A stretch of 22,630 nucleotides of DNA, taken from contig DBXQ01000123.1 in assembly GCA_002309955.1 (NCBI GenBank), forward strand, positions 386-23,015. Reading direction: 5' to 3'. Made by a program: the position numbers and the translations under genes. This DNA comes from Bacteroidales bacterium UBA1208 (lineage in GTDB: Bacteria; Bacteroidota; Bacteroidia; Bacteroidales; P3). The notes under the pieces were generated by a model that saw nothing but the letters and a program-made list of their open reading frames with translations, ran no database searches and was not told where the DNA came from. Shown piece by piece: positions 7,703 through 16,733 of the stretch (position 1 is the first letter of the stretch; each line of letters opens with the position of its first letter).

Positions 7703-9184
7703 ATGGTATCATTTTTACTTGCTATTGTGCTGTTATTGCTTGGCTATCTGCTTTATTCCAAGGTTATAGAGCGGATTGTCGAAGTTGACCCCAATCGTCC
7801 CACTCCAGCTGTGGCTCATCCTGACGGAGTGGATTATGTGCCCATGAAACCTTGGCGCATCTATCTTATCCAGTTCCTCAACATCGCCGGCGTAGGTCCC
7901 ATATGCGGAGCTATCATGGGAGCCCAATTTGGTTCGGCGTCGTTCCTTTGGATTGTTTTTGGAAGCATTTTTGCCGGTGCTGTCCACGACTTCATTGCAG
8001 GCTACATCTCAATCCGCAGGGACGGTGCCTCTCTTCCCGAAATCCACGGTGCCTACCTGGGCAACGGACCCAAACAATTTATGCGCTACTTCACGGTGTT
8101 TCTGATGATTCTTGTCGGTGCAGTCTTTGTCAACACCCCGGCAGTGCTTCTCAACAGCAATTTCACGCCCGGGTGGAACATCTTCCTCTGGGTGGGCATT
8201 ATCTTTGCCTATTATCTCATTGCCACCCTTTTGCCCATTGACAAACTCATCGGCAAGATTTACCCCATTTTCGGATTCCTGTTGCTCGGTATGGCTTTGG
8301 CTATTGTCATAGCCTTTGTCGTTTATCGTCCGCCGTTGCCTGAGCTGTGGAATGGTCTTCAGAACCAGCATCCCGATGCTGCCCACAACCCCATCTTTCC
8401 CATGATGTTCATTAGTATAGCCTGTGGAGCCATCAGCGGTTTCCATGCCACCCAGTCGCCTCTTATGGCTCGTTGTATGACCAACGAGCGACAGGCGCGC
8501 CCTGTTTTCTACGGTGCCATGATTACCGAGGGTGTTGTAGCCCTCATCTGGGCCGCTGCTGCGACCGTCTTCTATCACGACCCCCAGCTGCAGCAACTCA
8601 CCGTCAACCCTGAGACTGGTGCAACCTTGGGTGGCAATGCTATGGTGGGTGTCATAGCCAACACATGGTTCCCTAAGGTCATTGCTGTAATATGTGTGTT
8701 GGGTGTTATCTCCGCGGCTATTACCAGTGGCGACACCGCTTTACGCTCTGCCCGTCTTATTGTGGCCGACTTTCTCCACTATGACCAGAAACCTGTCAAG
8801 AACCGCCTTTTTGTGGCTCTGCCCATCTTTGCCATCACTGCCGCTGTGTTGGTATACTCCCTCATCGATGCAAAGGGGTTTGATGTAATTTGGCGCTATT
8901 TTGCTTGGAGCAATCAGGTGCTGGCCACTGTCACCCTATGGACCATCACCGTCTATCTCTTCCTCAAGCGTAAGCCCTACATCCTCACTCTCCTTCCGGC
9001 TATGTTTATGACCATGGTAACAGGCTGTTTCCTCTTTGTTGCTGAGAAGGAAGGTCTGGGTGCAGTCATCCCACGTTGGCTCGGATATACCATCGGCGCC
9101 GCCATCACTCTGTTGGCCACAGCCCTCTTTGCCGTATGGGCCAAAAAGCATGGTGGCAGTCAGGTGGATAACGATAAAAGATAA
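7703..9184 (+). CDS. cstA: Carbon starvation protein CstA family transporter
   Basis: This is a 493-residue polytopic inner-membrane protein with roughly a dozen hydrophobic segments. Family-typical stretches are GVGPICGAIMGAQFG near residue 65, FAGAVHDFIAGYISIRRDG near 90, SGFHATQSPLMARCMTNE near 245, and SGDTALRSARLIVADF near 340. Characterised CstA and its relatives take up pyruvate or peptides under carbon limitation. Which substrate this one carries cannot be read from the sequence. It is shorter than Escherichia coli CstA (about 700 residues), as is common for Bacteroidota members of the family. It appears to be monocistronic; the next gene has its own promoter. The symbol denotes the family rather than proven orthology. 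Confidence 0.9.
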   Translation: MVSFLLAIVLLLLGYLLYSKVIERIVEVDPNRPTPAVAHPDGVDYVPMKPWRIYLIQFLNIAGVGPICGAIMGAQFGSASFLWIVFGSIFAGAVHDFIAGYISIRRDGASLPEIHGAYLGNGPKQFMRYFTVFLMILVGAVFVNTPAVLLNSNFTPGWNIFLWVGIIFAYYLIATLLPIDKLIGKIYPIFGFLLLGMALAIVIAFVVYRPPLPELWNGLQNQHPDAAHNPIFPMMFISIACGAISGFHATQSPLMARCMTNERQARPVFYGAMITEGVVALIWAAAATVFYHDPQLQQLTVNPETGATLGGNAMVGVIANTWFPKVIAVICVLGVISAAITSGDTALRSARLIVADFLHYDQKPVKNRLFVALPIFAITAAVLVYSLIDAKGFDVIWRYFAWSNQVLATVTLWTITVYLFLKRKPYILTLLPAMFMTMVTGCFLFVAEKEGLGAVIPRWLGYTIGAAITLLATALFAVWAKKHGGSQVDNDKR

Positions 9185-9294
9185 ATGCTTCGAACTTGCA
9201 GAAAGATGAAGTCATGAAAACACTGTAAATTAACATTCTGACATCTTTGTACAATTTTTTTGGTCATACTCCGTTATCATTCGAGAAAAAGTTG

Positions 9295-9302
9295 TATCTT
9301 TG
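9295..9302 (+). promoter_or_regulatory. Promoter -7 box of the YD-repeat-like protein gene
   Basis: TATCTTTG, preceded by GAGAAAAAGTTG and followed by CA, matches the Bacteroidota consensus. It ends 34 nt before the ATG at 9337. This placement also shows that the longer open frame starting at 9247 is not the real start. Confidence 0.7.
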
Positions 9303-9336
9303 CATTTGCGTTTTATATAGTAAATTATTGTATAAC

Positions 9337-10164
9337 ATGAAGAAATACATTGTTTTATCGTTGGTATTGCTGGTTGCTGGCACTGTTTTTGCCGGCAATA
9401 AACCCCGCAAATCATCCCGTCAGGAAATGGGCATCAACGGCAATGCCGTCTATGTGATTGAATACACTTACGACATTCACGGTGGCCGCAACGGTGGCCG
9501 CCAGCTCGTCTGTATCGATTCCATCACTTTTGATAAGCGCGGCAATTTCCAAGACAAATATCGCACTAAGGACGGCGAATACACATGGTATTCCTACTAC
9601 TTCGATGTTCACGGCTATGCTTTAGGCTGGAACGAATACAACCGCGCCAAGGAGCTTACCGGCCGTACCGCCTATCTTAACGACAAGAACGGCAACCGCA
9701 TCGAGCGCACCGTCTTTATGGGTGACCACATGACCAAGAAAGAGACCTCGCGCTATGAGAACAACCGTCTCGTCGAAGAGCAGAGTTTTGCCCCCGACGG
9801 CACCATGACTGAGAAGCGCGTATACAAATACGACGACGCCGGCAACAACACCGAGATGGAGTTCTACGACCGCGACGGAGAACTGATGCAGCGTTACCTC
9901 TACAAGTACGACAGCCACGGCAACCGTATTGAGTGGCGTTTTTATGATGCCGACGATTTCCTCGTGGCTCTCACCACCTATTACTACGACGACCACGACA
10001 ACCTCATCGAACTTTCCTCGTTCAACTATGATGAGCACCTCAACTGGAAGCACAGCTATGTCTTCGAGTACGACGAGGACGACAACTGGGTACGCCAGAC
10101 CATCTATCGCAACAACGTGGCCTACCAAGTCATCGAACGCGAGATAGCCTTCCCCGTCTATTGA
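9337..10164 (+). CDS. Exported YD-repeat-like protein
   Basis: This 275-residue protein starts MKKYIVLSLVLLVAGTVFAG, a signal peptide. From about residue 130 to the end it consists of tandem units of about 20-27 residues, of the form YKYDxxGNxxExxxYDxDG. Examples are YKYDDAGNNTEMEFYDRDG, YKYDSHGNRIEWRFYD, YYYDDHDNLIEL and FEYDEDDNWVRQTIY. These resemble the YD repeats of RHS/teneurin-type proteins, which form extended beta-sheet structures and often bind carbohydrate or wrap cargo. This protein lacks any RHS core or toxin tip, so it is more likely a stand-alone periplasmic or surface protein. Its true role is unknown. The relic of a 5'-nucleotidase begins right after its stop codon. Confidence 0.8.
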   Translation: MKKYIVLSLVLLVAGTVFAGNKPRKSSRQEMGINGNAVYVIEYTYDIHGGRNGGRQLVCIDSITFDKRGNFQDKYRTKDGEYTWYSYYFDVHGYALGWNEYNRAKELTGRTAYLNDKNGNRIERTVFMGDHMTKKETSRYENNRLVEEQSFAPDGTMTEKRVYKYDDAGNNTEMEFYDRDGELMQRYLYKYDSHGNRIEWRFYDADDFLVALTTYYYDDHDNLIELSSFNYDEHLNWKHSYVFEYDEDDNWVRQTIYRNNVAYQVIEREIAFPVY

Positions 10165-10165
10165 T

Positions 10166-10462
10166 AGGCTGTCGCATCTGTTTGTCCGCGTGGCCGGTGC
10201 CCGCAGGGTGAAGAATGTGAATGTGTGGGACAATGCCAAGAAACGTTATGTCAGCCTCAACCCCCGTGGCCGTTACCGCGTGGTTGGCAACGACTATACC
10301 CTTCTCAAACACGGCGACGGCCATGTCTTTGCCGATGCCAAGATAATCAACAAAAACGTCTGTGTCTACCTGCAGGCACTCGAAACCTATGTACGCAAAA
10401 ACCTCAAAGGCGTGGTAGGCGAGCAGTATGCTAAGCCGCAAGGCCGCATCCGCCTGCGCTAA
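10166..10462 (+). pseudogene. Orphan C-terminal relic of a 5'-nucleotidase paralogue
   Basis: The frame ending at 10462 encodes LFVRVAGARRVKNVNVW, then YRVVGNDYTLLKHGDGHVF, then GEQYAKPQGRIRLR. It matches, almost end to end, the last ~100 residues of the intact 5'-nucleotidase just downstream (LLRVEGKRRVCNVQVW, YRVAGTDYILLHHGNGHVF, GDQYLRPEGRIRVR). Similarity continues past both stop codons (TAACGC in each). The catalytic metallophosphatase domain is absent, and no signal peptide or good start exists; a GTG at 10190 opens 90 codons. Similarity fades close to the stop of the preceding gene. This fits an old tandem duplication followed by deletion of the first copy's 5' part. The remaining frame is open, so expression as part of the message is possible. 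Confidence 0.8.
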
Positions 10463-10478
10463 CGCTGTCAGAGCCATT

Positions 10479-12080
10479 ATGTTGAAAAAACAAATACCAT
10501 TCCATCTTCGTATTATTCTTCTTGCAGCCTTTCTTGCTGCCGGTAGCGCCGTGGCGCAGTCGCTGCCCGTTGATTCGTCCGACATAGTAATCCTCTACGA
10601 CAATGATGTTCACGGTGCCGTGGAGGGCTACCCGCTCATGGCCAACCTTCGCGACCAGATGCGGCAACTCACGCCACATGTCGCCCTCGTTTCGTGCGGC
10701 GACTTCCTTTCCGGCATACCCTATGGTACCGTTTCCTCGGGTAGTTACCTTGTGCGGCTGATGAATGCTGTGGGTTACGACTATGTCACATTGGGCAATC
10801 ACGAGTTCGATTTCGGCCTTCAGACGCTGCAACAGCGTGTCGGCCAACTGACCGCCAAGGTTCTGTGCTGCAATTTTTCCTGTATCGGCCAGAACCGCTC
10901 CATCTATCCCGGCTATGACATACGTTGCTATGGCAACCGCAAAGTGGCTTTTATCGGGCTCACAACCCCTCATGTCCCCGCCTTGTCCACGCCCACTTTC
11001 TTCCGAGGCAGCCTTTGCCGATGGCTTTACACTTTCTATCCCACCGCACTCGACTCGCTGTTGCAATGCCGCGTCGATGAAGCGCGGCAGGATGGGGCCG
11101 ACTATGTCATTCTTTTGGCCCATGTAGGCATCGATGACATGCCACACCTTGTGGCAAGCACCTCGGGCATAGATGCAGTGCTCGACGGACATTCGCACAG
11201 CGTCATTCCCCACACTATCCTCTACAACCGCCTTGGCAAAGCCGTCCTCTGGACCTCGTCGGGGGCTTATTTCCGCTCATTCGGAAGGATGGTGATCAGC
11301 GCCAACGGCGACATAAACAGTGACCTTATTCCCCGTGATGTCGTCGCTGCATCAGCCGCAAGTGCCACTGCCGTCGACGACACGCTGGCTGTCATCCGCC
11401 AGGAATTTGAAAAAAAAGCCCATTCCTGGGATGGACACAGTGCCGTTGCCTTGAGGCGCGTCGATGCCAACGACAGTTTTGCCGACTGCACGCTGGGCAA
11501 TTACTTCACCGATGCCTTTCGCGCTGTAGCAAAAGCCGACATTGCGGTGATGAATCGCGGACGTATGCGTGCCGACCTTCTGCAGGGCGACCTGACTGTT
11601 GGCGACTTCTTGGCGGTGGCGCCATACCGGAACAAATTATGTCTTGTCGAAATGACAGGCCAAGCTCTGCTTGATGCGTTGGAGATGGGCTGCCGCCATT
11701 GGCCTTCACTCGGTGGTGGGTTCCTGGATGTTTCCGGTCTTACCTACGAGATTGACCCTACAGTAAATAGCCCTGTGGTCACCGACAAAAAAGGCTTTCT
11801 CCTCCGTGTGGAGGGCAAACGGCGTGTATGCAACGTGCAGGTGTGGAATGCCAAGAAACGCCGCTACGAACCGCTCAAGCCCAAACGCATCTATCGTGTG
11901 GCAGGCACCGACTATATCCTTCTCCACCATGGCAACGGTCATGTGTTCAACGGCGTTCGGGTCATCAACGCTGATGTGTGTAGCCACACGAAAGCATTGT
12001 TGGTATATCTTAATGACTATCTTGATTTTATAATCGGTGACCAGTATTTGCGGCCAGAAGGCCGCATCCGTGTGCGGTAA
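10479..12080 (+). CDS. Exported 5'-nucleotidase / UDP-sugar hydrolase family protein
   Basis: This 533-residue protein starts at ATG 10479 with a signal peptide (MLKKQIPFHLRIILLAAFLA...AVAQ). The upstream in-frame start at 10428 lies inside the relic and is rejected. The N-terminal calcineurin-like metallophosphatase domain shows the two-metal ligands: DNDVHG at 41-46, GD at 74-75, GNHE at 106-109, and GHSH in VLDGHSHSV. The C-terminal 5'-nucleotidase domain has NRGRMRADLLQGDLTVGD and YRVAGTDYILLHHGNGHVF. Enzymes of this family dephosphorylate nucleotides in the periplasm for nucleoside salvage, and some split UDP-sugars. It has no promoter box of its own and probably shares the transcript started at 9295. 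A terminator follows at 12167. Confidence 0.9.
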   Translation: MLKKQIPFHLRIILLAAFLAAGSAVAQSLPVDSSDIVILYDNDVHGAVEGYPLMANLRDQMRQLTPHVALVSCGDFLSGIPYGTVSSGSYLVRLMNAVGYDYVTLGNHEFDFGLQTLQQRVGQLTAKVLCCNFSCIGQNRSIYPGYDIRCYGNRKVAFIGLTTPHVPALSTPTFFRGSLCRWLYTFYPTALDSLLQCRVDEARQDGADYVILLAHVGIDDMPHLVASTSGIDAVLDGHSHSVIPHTILYNRLGKAVLWTSSGAYFRSFGRMVISANGDINSDLIPRDVVAASAASATAVDDTLAVIRQEFEKKAHSWDGHSAVALRRVDANDSFADCTLGNYFTDAFRAVAKADIAVMNRGRMRADLLQGDLTVGDFLAVAPYRNKLCLVEMTGQALLDALEMGCRHWPSLGGGFLDVSGLTYEIDPTVNSPVVTDKKGFLLRVEGKRRVCNVQVWNAKKRRYEPLKPKRIYRVAGTDYILLHHGNGHVFNGVRVINADVCSHTKALLVYLNDYLDFIIGDQYLRPEGRIRVR

Positions 12081-12166
12081 CGCCGTAGAGGGTCGGGAAA
12101 TGGTGCGTTCCAGAACTCCGGCGGCAACCGATAACACAGTTGCCACGCATCGCGGCATATCAGTTA

Positions 12167-12210
12167 CAACGTCATCGGAGCTTCGCTCTGGTGACGTTGT
12201 TCTTTCCCAT
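12167..12210 (+). terminator. Rho-independent terminator after the 5'-nucleotidase gene
   Basis: A 15-bp stem (12167-12181 with 12185-12199) contains two G-T wobbles and a TTC loop, and is followed by TTCTTTCCC. It lies 87 bp beyond the stop codon. Confidence 0.75.
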
Positions 12211-12253
12211 TAACGTCCTTCATCAGCCGTTCGAGTTTCGCCCGTTATCCGTT

Positions 12254-12280
12254 CGTTTTCCGTCAGGGTGACGGAAAACG
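12254..12280. repeat. Perfect 12-bp inverted repeat
   Basis: CGTTTTCCGTCA, loop GGG, then TGACGGAAAACG form a perfect hairpin. No T-run follows on the plus strand. On the minus strand the flank is also not T-rich. It may be a transcript-stabilising hairpin, a second terminator, or a protein-binding palindrome. The rest of the gene-free stretch 12081-12495 contains only the terminator and the signals listed separately. Confidence 0.6.
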
Positions 12281-12379
12281 TTCAATCAACTTGTTATCCA
12301 GAAATGGCAGATTGAGGGAGGCACATCGTTTTGCCGAAAAATGCCAAAGTTTTTTAATAATAGTTAATTCCCGAATCGC

Positions 12380-12412
12380 TTGCGGTGATGTAGGTTATTT
12401 TTTGTACCTTTG
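12380..12412 (+). promoter_or_regulatory. Promoter of the TonB-dependent receptor gene
   Basis: TACCTTTG at 12405-12412 matches TAnnTTTG. A TTG at 12380-12382 lies 22 nt upstream, slightly more than the usual 19-21. The predicted leader of about 75 nt contains a small hairpin, TCACCC-GTGGTAT-GGGTGA (12417-12435). Confidence 0.65.
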
Positions 12413-12439
12413 TACCTCACCCGTGGTATGGGTGATATG

Positions 12440-12453
12440 AACAATTAATTGTT
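12440..12453. promoter_or_regulatory. 14-bp palindrome in the leader of the TonB-dependent receptor gene
   Basis: AACAATTAATTGTT is a perfect palindrome located 27 bp after the -7 box and 42 bp before the ATG. Its size and position would suit a dimeric repressor operator, but A+T-rich palindromes also arise by chance. Confidence 0.35.
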
Positions 12454-12495
12454 ATATAGTGTTTTATAAATATTCATTGTTGTATTAGAATTGTT

Positions 12496-15400
12496 ATGAA
12501 AAGTAGAGTAGGAGCCATTTTGGCACTCTTTGTGGGATTATTGATTTCGTTGCCCGCATGGGCTCAGACCACCACATCGTCTATTGTGGGTAGTGTAAGC
12601 GACGCGAATGGTCCGTTGGCCGATGTCATCGTCACGGCGGTATATGTGCCCTCGGGGATGCAGTACCACGGTATCACCAATGCCAAGGGCAGTTACCGTA
12701 TCAGCGGGGTAGTGGCTGGTGGCCCTTATAGTATAAAGGTTGAGATGATGGGGTATCGTACGGTGGTGGTGAGTGATGTGACAGCTCCGTTGGGCGACCG
12801 TGTGGAGTTGGACTTTGTGCTGCAGATGACAAGCACTGTGTTGGACGAGATAGTGGTTGTGGACCAAGCCACGCATTCCAATATGAATGTGCAGAACTCA
12901 GGAGCCTCGACGAATATTACTAATACCGTTCTCATGGCTACCCCTACGGCAAGTCGCAGCTTGTATGACGTTATGCGGCTCACCCCCCAAAGCATCGCCA
13001 CAAGCAAAGGCTTCATGGTGGGCGGTGGCGACTACCGCAGTTCGTCGGTAACAGTGGACGGTGCCTCGTTTAACAATGCTTTCGGCATTGGCTCCAGCCT
13101 TCCCGCTGGGGGCAATCCGCTGTCGCTCGATGCCATTGACCAGATTTCAGTAAGTATCACCCCCTTCGATGTAAGATACAGCGGGTTTAAAGGGGGAGCC
13201 ATCAATATGGTCACCAAGCAGGGCGGCAACGAATGGCATGCCTCGCTCTATGATTACTACAACAGCGGTTGGCTGAGCGGGCAGCATTTGGGCGACGTGA
13301 CACTGCCGCAGAACAATACGCAGAACAATATTGCCGGGTTTACGTTGAGTGGTCCCATTGTCAAGGATAAGTTGTTCTTCTTCCTTAACGCGGAATATAC
13401 ACCGGAGACGGTGCCAGGGGCTTCGGTACAGGCACGTGCTGACGAGGGTGCCGACTGGGGCGGAAACGGCTACAACCGTCCTACGGTGGGTCGCATGGAT
13501 AGTATCAGGAACTATCTGATGAAGGAATATGGCTATGATCCCGGGCGGTATCAGAACTATTCGGTTGATGCTTCCGACTATCGGCTTCTTGCCCGTTTAG
13601 ACTGGATTATAAACAGCAACAACAAATTCAATGTCAGGTTCAGCCATACGCATACCACTACGGTTGATGCGTCGAGTTCCATGAGCGGCCTCGGCGGCAC
13701 GAACACGTCGTTTCTTTTGAATGGCGATACTATCACGTTTAACCGCTCTTCGCAAGGCCGGCTGTCGAATTATGCAATGATGTTCGAGTCGGCCAGATAT
13801 TCGAAGAACCAAGATTTTTCGTCGGTGGCAGCGGAGTTGGACAGCCGTCTGTGGGAAGGCAGGGGGAACAATAACCTGCGTGTCACTTGGTCGTATCAGA
13901 ATGAGCCACGCGGGCATTACGGCGACCTGTTTCCCACGGTAGATATTCTTGAGCCATACACAGCTACTGATGGAATACGCAGGTATGCATCCTATACCAC
14001 TTTCGGGTTGGATCCCTTCACTTATATGACGGCCAACCGTGTCAGTACGTTCAATGTGACAGATGAGTTGACTTATAGCTCTGGCGTACACAATGTGGTG
14101 GCGGGAGTGCAGTTTGAACACAGCAATATTCGCAACGTGTATATGCCTGGCGGTGCCGGATGGTATGTGTTCGACTCGTGGGACAGCTTTGTGAACAAAC
14201 GTGCTCCAGTACTTTTCATGGTGTCATTTGCCAACCAAGAGGATCGTATGGCTTTGCCTGAATATGTGTTCAATTATTTTCAGCCCTCACTATATGCGCA
14301 GGACGAGATGGAGTTCAGCCGCTATTTCAAGCTGACAGCGGGACTGCGGTTGGAAGTGCCTGTTATCCGCTTTGCCAACGACAACTACCATGCCGGCTTT
14401 GCCCAATTTGTAAAGGAAAACCCCGGCAGTACTTTCGACGGGTTGAATCCCGGCGACATGCCTCGCCTGCAGGTGGATGTGTCACCCCGAGTGGGATTCA
14501 ATTGGGATGTGACCCACAACCGCAAGGTGGTGCTGCGCGGTGGCACGGGGCTTTTTACTGGCCGTATACCTAATGTGTGGTTGGTGAATGCCATTTCCAA
14601 CTCTAATGTCATGTTGTACCAATATGTAGCCAATATGCAGACGGGGAACCCCGTCGTGCCGTTCGGTCCTAGCCGCGAAGAGATTGTAAACAGTGTGCCC
14701 GGCGGTGGAAACACGTCACTGCCTTCGAGTCCGGTGATTCTGGACAAGAACCTGAAGATGCCCACCAGTTGGAAGAGTTCATTGGCGGCAGATGTCAAGC
14801 TGCCTTGGGATGTGAAGGGGACAGTGGAAGGTGTTCTGTCGTACAACTACAATGAGGTGGTGGCGACTACGCTGGGCTACGTGCAGGGCGATTCGCTGCA
14901 TCTGCCTGGAGAACCGTGTGGACGGGTAGTATACGAGAAGGAGAGTGTGGCAAAGGGCATGTCGGGCTATCGGTTGAACAACACCGATGGGCTGCATGGC
15001 CGTTATCTGTCGGTGGTGACACAGTTGGAGAAACATTTCGGTTTTGGGCTGAATGTGATGGCTGCCTACACTTACAGCTCTTCGCTGTCGGTCAACGATG
15101 GTGGAGGCGATGCCGTATATACCTTGTCCCAGACCAGTACGGTGAATGGAGACAACAGTTCCGAACTGGGATATTCGGCCCATGTGGCTCCGCACCGTGT
15201 AATAGCTTCGGCCAATTATACTATCAGAGAGGGACTCCGTACAGCCACACGGATAGGCCTGTTCTATGAGGGTTACAATCTGGGAATAGAAAACGGAGTC
15301 GGTTATGCACGGTGTTCCTATCTGATGAACAATGTGGGCGGGATCAATGCATCACGACTGATATATGTTCCCACCGATGAAGAACTTTCATCCATGCCTT

Positions 15401-15771
15401 TCAGCAGCGACGAGAACCGGGCTGCCTATGGCGAATTTATTGCCAACGACTCTTATCTGAGCCGACACAGGGGCGAGTATAGTATGCGTGGAGCCATGCT
15501 TGCCCCGTGGCATAACCGCCTTGACTTGAAAGTCTGCCAAGAGTTTTATTTCGATATCAATGGACATCGTACCACTTTGGAAGTGGGTGCCGACATCAAC
15601 AATGTGGCCAACCTGCTCAACAGCGAGTGGGGAACATACAAACAGCTTACCAGCCAGACTGTATTGAATTATAAGAACGGGAAGTATACCTTCGCTGAAC
15701 CTAAGTGGAATGTGTATAGCAACCTTCTTTCTGCATGGCAGGTATTGCTGCATGTGCGTTATTCGTTCTGA
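12496..15771 (+). CDS. TonB-dependent receptor with N-terminal carboxypeptidase-like domain (Oar type)
   Basis: This 1091-residue outer-membrane receptor starts MKSRVGAILALFVGLLISLPAWAQ, a signal peptide. Residues about 27-115 form a CarboxypepD-regulatory-like beta-sandwich (SSIVGSVSDANGPLADVIV, then TNAKGSYRISGV). The plug domain follows (LYDVMRLTPQSIATSKGF, then SSSVTVDGASFNNAFG). A long beta-barrel then ends LLHVRYSF, with the terminal phenylalanine that outer-membrane barrels use for insertion. It resembles Oar-like receptors rather than SusC, and no SusD lipoprotein gene follows, so a glycan-uptake role is not supported. The substrate is unknown. Its stop codon overlaps the start of the dihydrouridine synthase gene. 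Confidence 0.9.
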   Translation: MKSRVGAILALFVGLLISLPAWAQTTTSSIVGSVSDANGPLADVIVTAVYVPSGMQYHGITNAKGSYRISGVVAGGPYSIKVEMMGYRTVVVSDVTAPLGDRVELDFVLQMTSTVLDEIVVVDQATHSNMNVQNSGASTNITNTVLMATPTASRSLYDVMRLTPQSIATSKGFMVGGGDYRSSSVTVDGASFNNAFGIGSSLPAGGNPLSLDAIDQISVSITPFDVRYSGFKGGAINMVTKQGGNEWHASLYDYYNSGWLSGQHLGDVTLPQNNTQNNIAGFTLSGPIVKDKLFFFLNAEYTPETVPGASVQARADEGADWGGNGYNRPTVGRMDSIRNYLMKEYGYDPGRYQNYSVDASDYRLLARLDWIINSNNKFNVRFSHTHTTTVDASSSMSGLGGTNTSFLLNGDTITFNRSSQGRLSNYAMMFESARYSKNQDFSSVAAELDSRLWEGRGNNNLRVTWSYQNEPRGHYGDLFPTVDILEPYTATDGIRRYASYTTFGLDPFTYMTANRVSTFNVTDELTYSSGVHNVVAGVQFEHSNIRNVYMPGGAGWYVFDSWDSFVNKRAPVLFMVSFANQEDRMALPEYVFNYFQPSLYAQDEMEFSRYFKLTAGLRLEVPVIRFANDNYHAGFAQFVKENPGSTFDGLNPGDMPRLQVDVSPRVGFNWDVTHNRKVVLRGGTGLFTGRIPNVWLVNAISNSNVMLYQYVANMQTGNPVVPFGPSREEIVNSVPGGGNTSLPSSPVILDKNLKMPTSWKSSLAADVKLPWDVKGTVEGVLSYNYNEVVATTLGYVQGDSLHLPGEPCGRVVYEKESVAKGMSGYRLNNTDGLHGRYLSVVTQLEKHFGFGLNVMAAYTYSSSLSVNDGGGDAVYTLSQTSTVNGDNSSELGYSAHVAPHRVIASANYTIREGLRTATRIGLFYEGYNLGIENGVGYARCSYLMNNVGGINASRLIYVPTDEELSSMPFSSDENRAAYGEFIANDSYLSRHRGEYSMRGAMLAPWHNRLDLKVCQEFYFDINGHRTTLEVGADINNVANLLNSEWGTYKQLTSQTVLNYKNGKYTFAEPKWNVYSNLLSAWQVLLHVRYSF

Positions 15772-16688
15772 TGGAAGAAATGGGTTTGCCATACGTTGCC
15801 TTCGCCCCGCTACAGGGGTACACCGATTGTGCATACAGGTGTGCGCATCATGAAGTGGCAGGAGGTGTGGATGAGTATTACACTCCCTTTGTGAGACTGG
15901 AGGGGGGTGAGGTGCGCAGAAAGGATTTGCGCGACATTGATTTCGACCGTAATGAGGGCGTGCCTACAGTGCCTCAGATTATTTTCAAGGACAGGGATGA
16001 GTTTGCGCGACTGTGCGATGCCGTTGCGACGGCAGGGTGGAGAAGGGTGGATTTGAACATGGGATGCCCTTTCCCGATGCAGGTGAAGGCTGGCAGAGGT
16101 AGCGGGTTGCTGTCACAGGTAGAGCGTGTGGAGGCGATTGCAGAGGAGATGGGTCGAAGAAAAGAGATGATTTTCTCGGTCAAGATGCGCTTGGGACAAG
16201 AGGATGCGGGGGAATGCTTGCGGCTGTTGTCTGTGCTGAATGCAATGCCGTTGGAACATGTCACACTGCATCCCCGTGTCGGGAGACAACAATATAAGGG
16301 AGTCCCGGACAGGGAGGCTTTCGGTGCATTTGTGGAGGCGTGTACCCAGCAGGTAGTGTATAATGGCGACTTGCTTTCGCTGGATGATATTCGTGCAGTT
16401 ATGCAGCGATGGCCGAAGCTGAAAGGGGTGATGGTGGGACGAGGTTTGTTGGCACGGCCATGGGTTCTGTCGGGTCGGGAACCGCTTGCTGTAGTGCGCG
16501 AGATGCATGCGAGGATATATGCCCATGCCGTGTCGGCATTGCAGGGAGACAGCCAGATATTGGCACGACTGCATGCCTTCTGGGAGTATCAGACTGTGTT
16601 GATGGACAAGAAGCAGTACAAGGCTATTATGAAGAGCGGAAACTTGAGTAACTACCGCGCGGCTATCGCCGCCCTTGGGTGGTGCTAA
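15771..16688 (+). CDS. dus: tRNA-dihydrouridine synthase
   Basis: This 305-residue FMN-dependent TIM-barrel enzyme reduces uridines in the tRNA D-loop to dihydrouridine. It starts near YVAFAPLQGYTDCAYR, the family's FMN-binding first strand. The active-site motif is DLNMGCPFPM with C99 as the proton donor. VKMRLG with K138 and LEHVTLHPR follow, and VMVGRGLLARPWVL is the phosphate-binding region. The ATG at 15771 shares its first base with the receptor stop codon (TGATG), so translation is probably coupled. The open frame reaches further upstream inside the receptor gene, but the start chosen here matches the family's N-terminus. The pairing with a receptor has no obvious functional link. Confidence 0.93.
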   Translation: MEEMGLPYVAFAPLQGYTDCAYRCAHHEVAGGVDEYYTPFVRLEGGEVRRKDLRDIDFDRNEGVPTVPQIIFKDRDEFARLCDAVATAGWRRVDLNMGCPFPMQVKAGRGSGLLSQVERVEAIAEEMGRRKEMIFSVKMRLGQEDAGECLRLLSVLNAMPLEHVTLHPRVGRQQYKGVPDREAFGAFVEACTQQVVYNGDLLSLDDIRAVMQRWPKLKGVMVGRGLLARPWVLSGREPLAVVREMHARIYAHAVSALQGDSQILARLHAFWEYQTVLMDKKQYKAIMKSGNLSNYRAAIAALGWC

Positions 16689-16733
16689 GCAGTAAAATAG
16701 AAGAAGAAATCCCGCAGATTGAAAAAAAAGTTG

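Noticed and set aside
8009..8596. 195-codon minus-strand open frame inside the CstA-family gene
   Set aside because: It is antisense to a confidently identified membrane protein gene, and its composition is typical of reversed transmembrane codons.
9247..9336. Longer start for the YD-repeat-like protein
   Set aside because: The extension contains the promoter box at 9295-9302 and would place about 30 residues before a textbook signal peptide.
9622..10239. Long minus-strand open frame opposite the YD-repeat-like gene
   Set aside because: It is valine-rich and repetitive because it mirrors the Tyr/Asp codon repeats of the real gene on the other strand. It has no recognisable domain and no promoter.
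12496..15771. SusC of a polysaccharide utilisation locus
   Set aside because: No SusD-like lipoprotein gene or glycan-degrading enzyme follows. The next gene is dus, and the receptor looks Oar-like.
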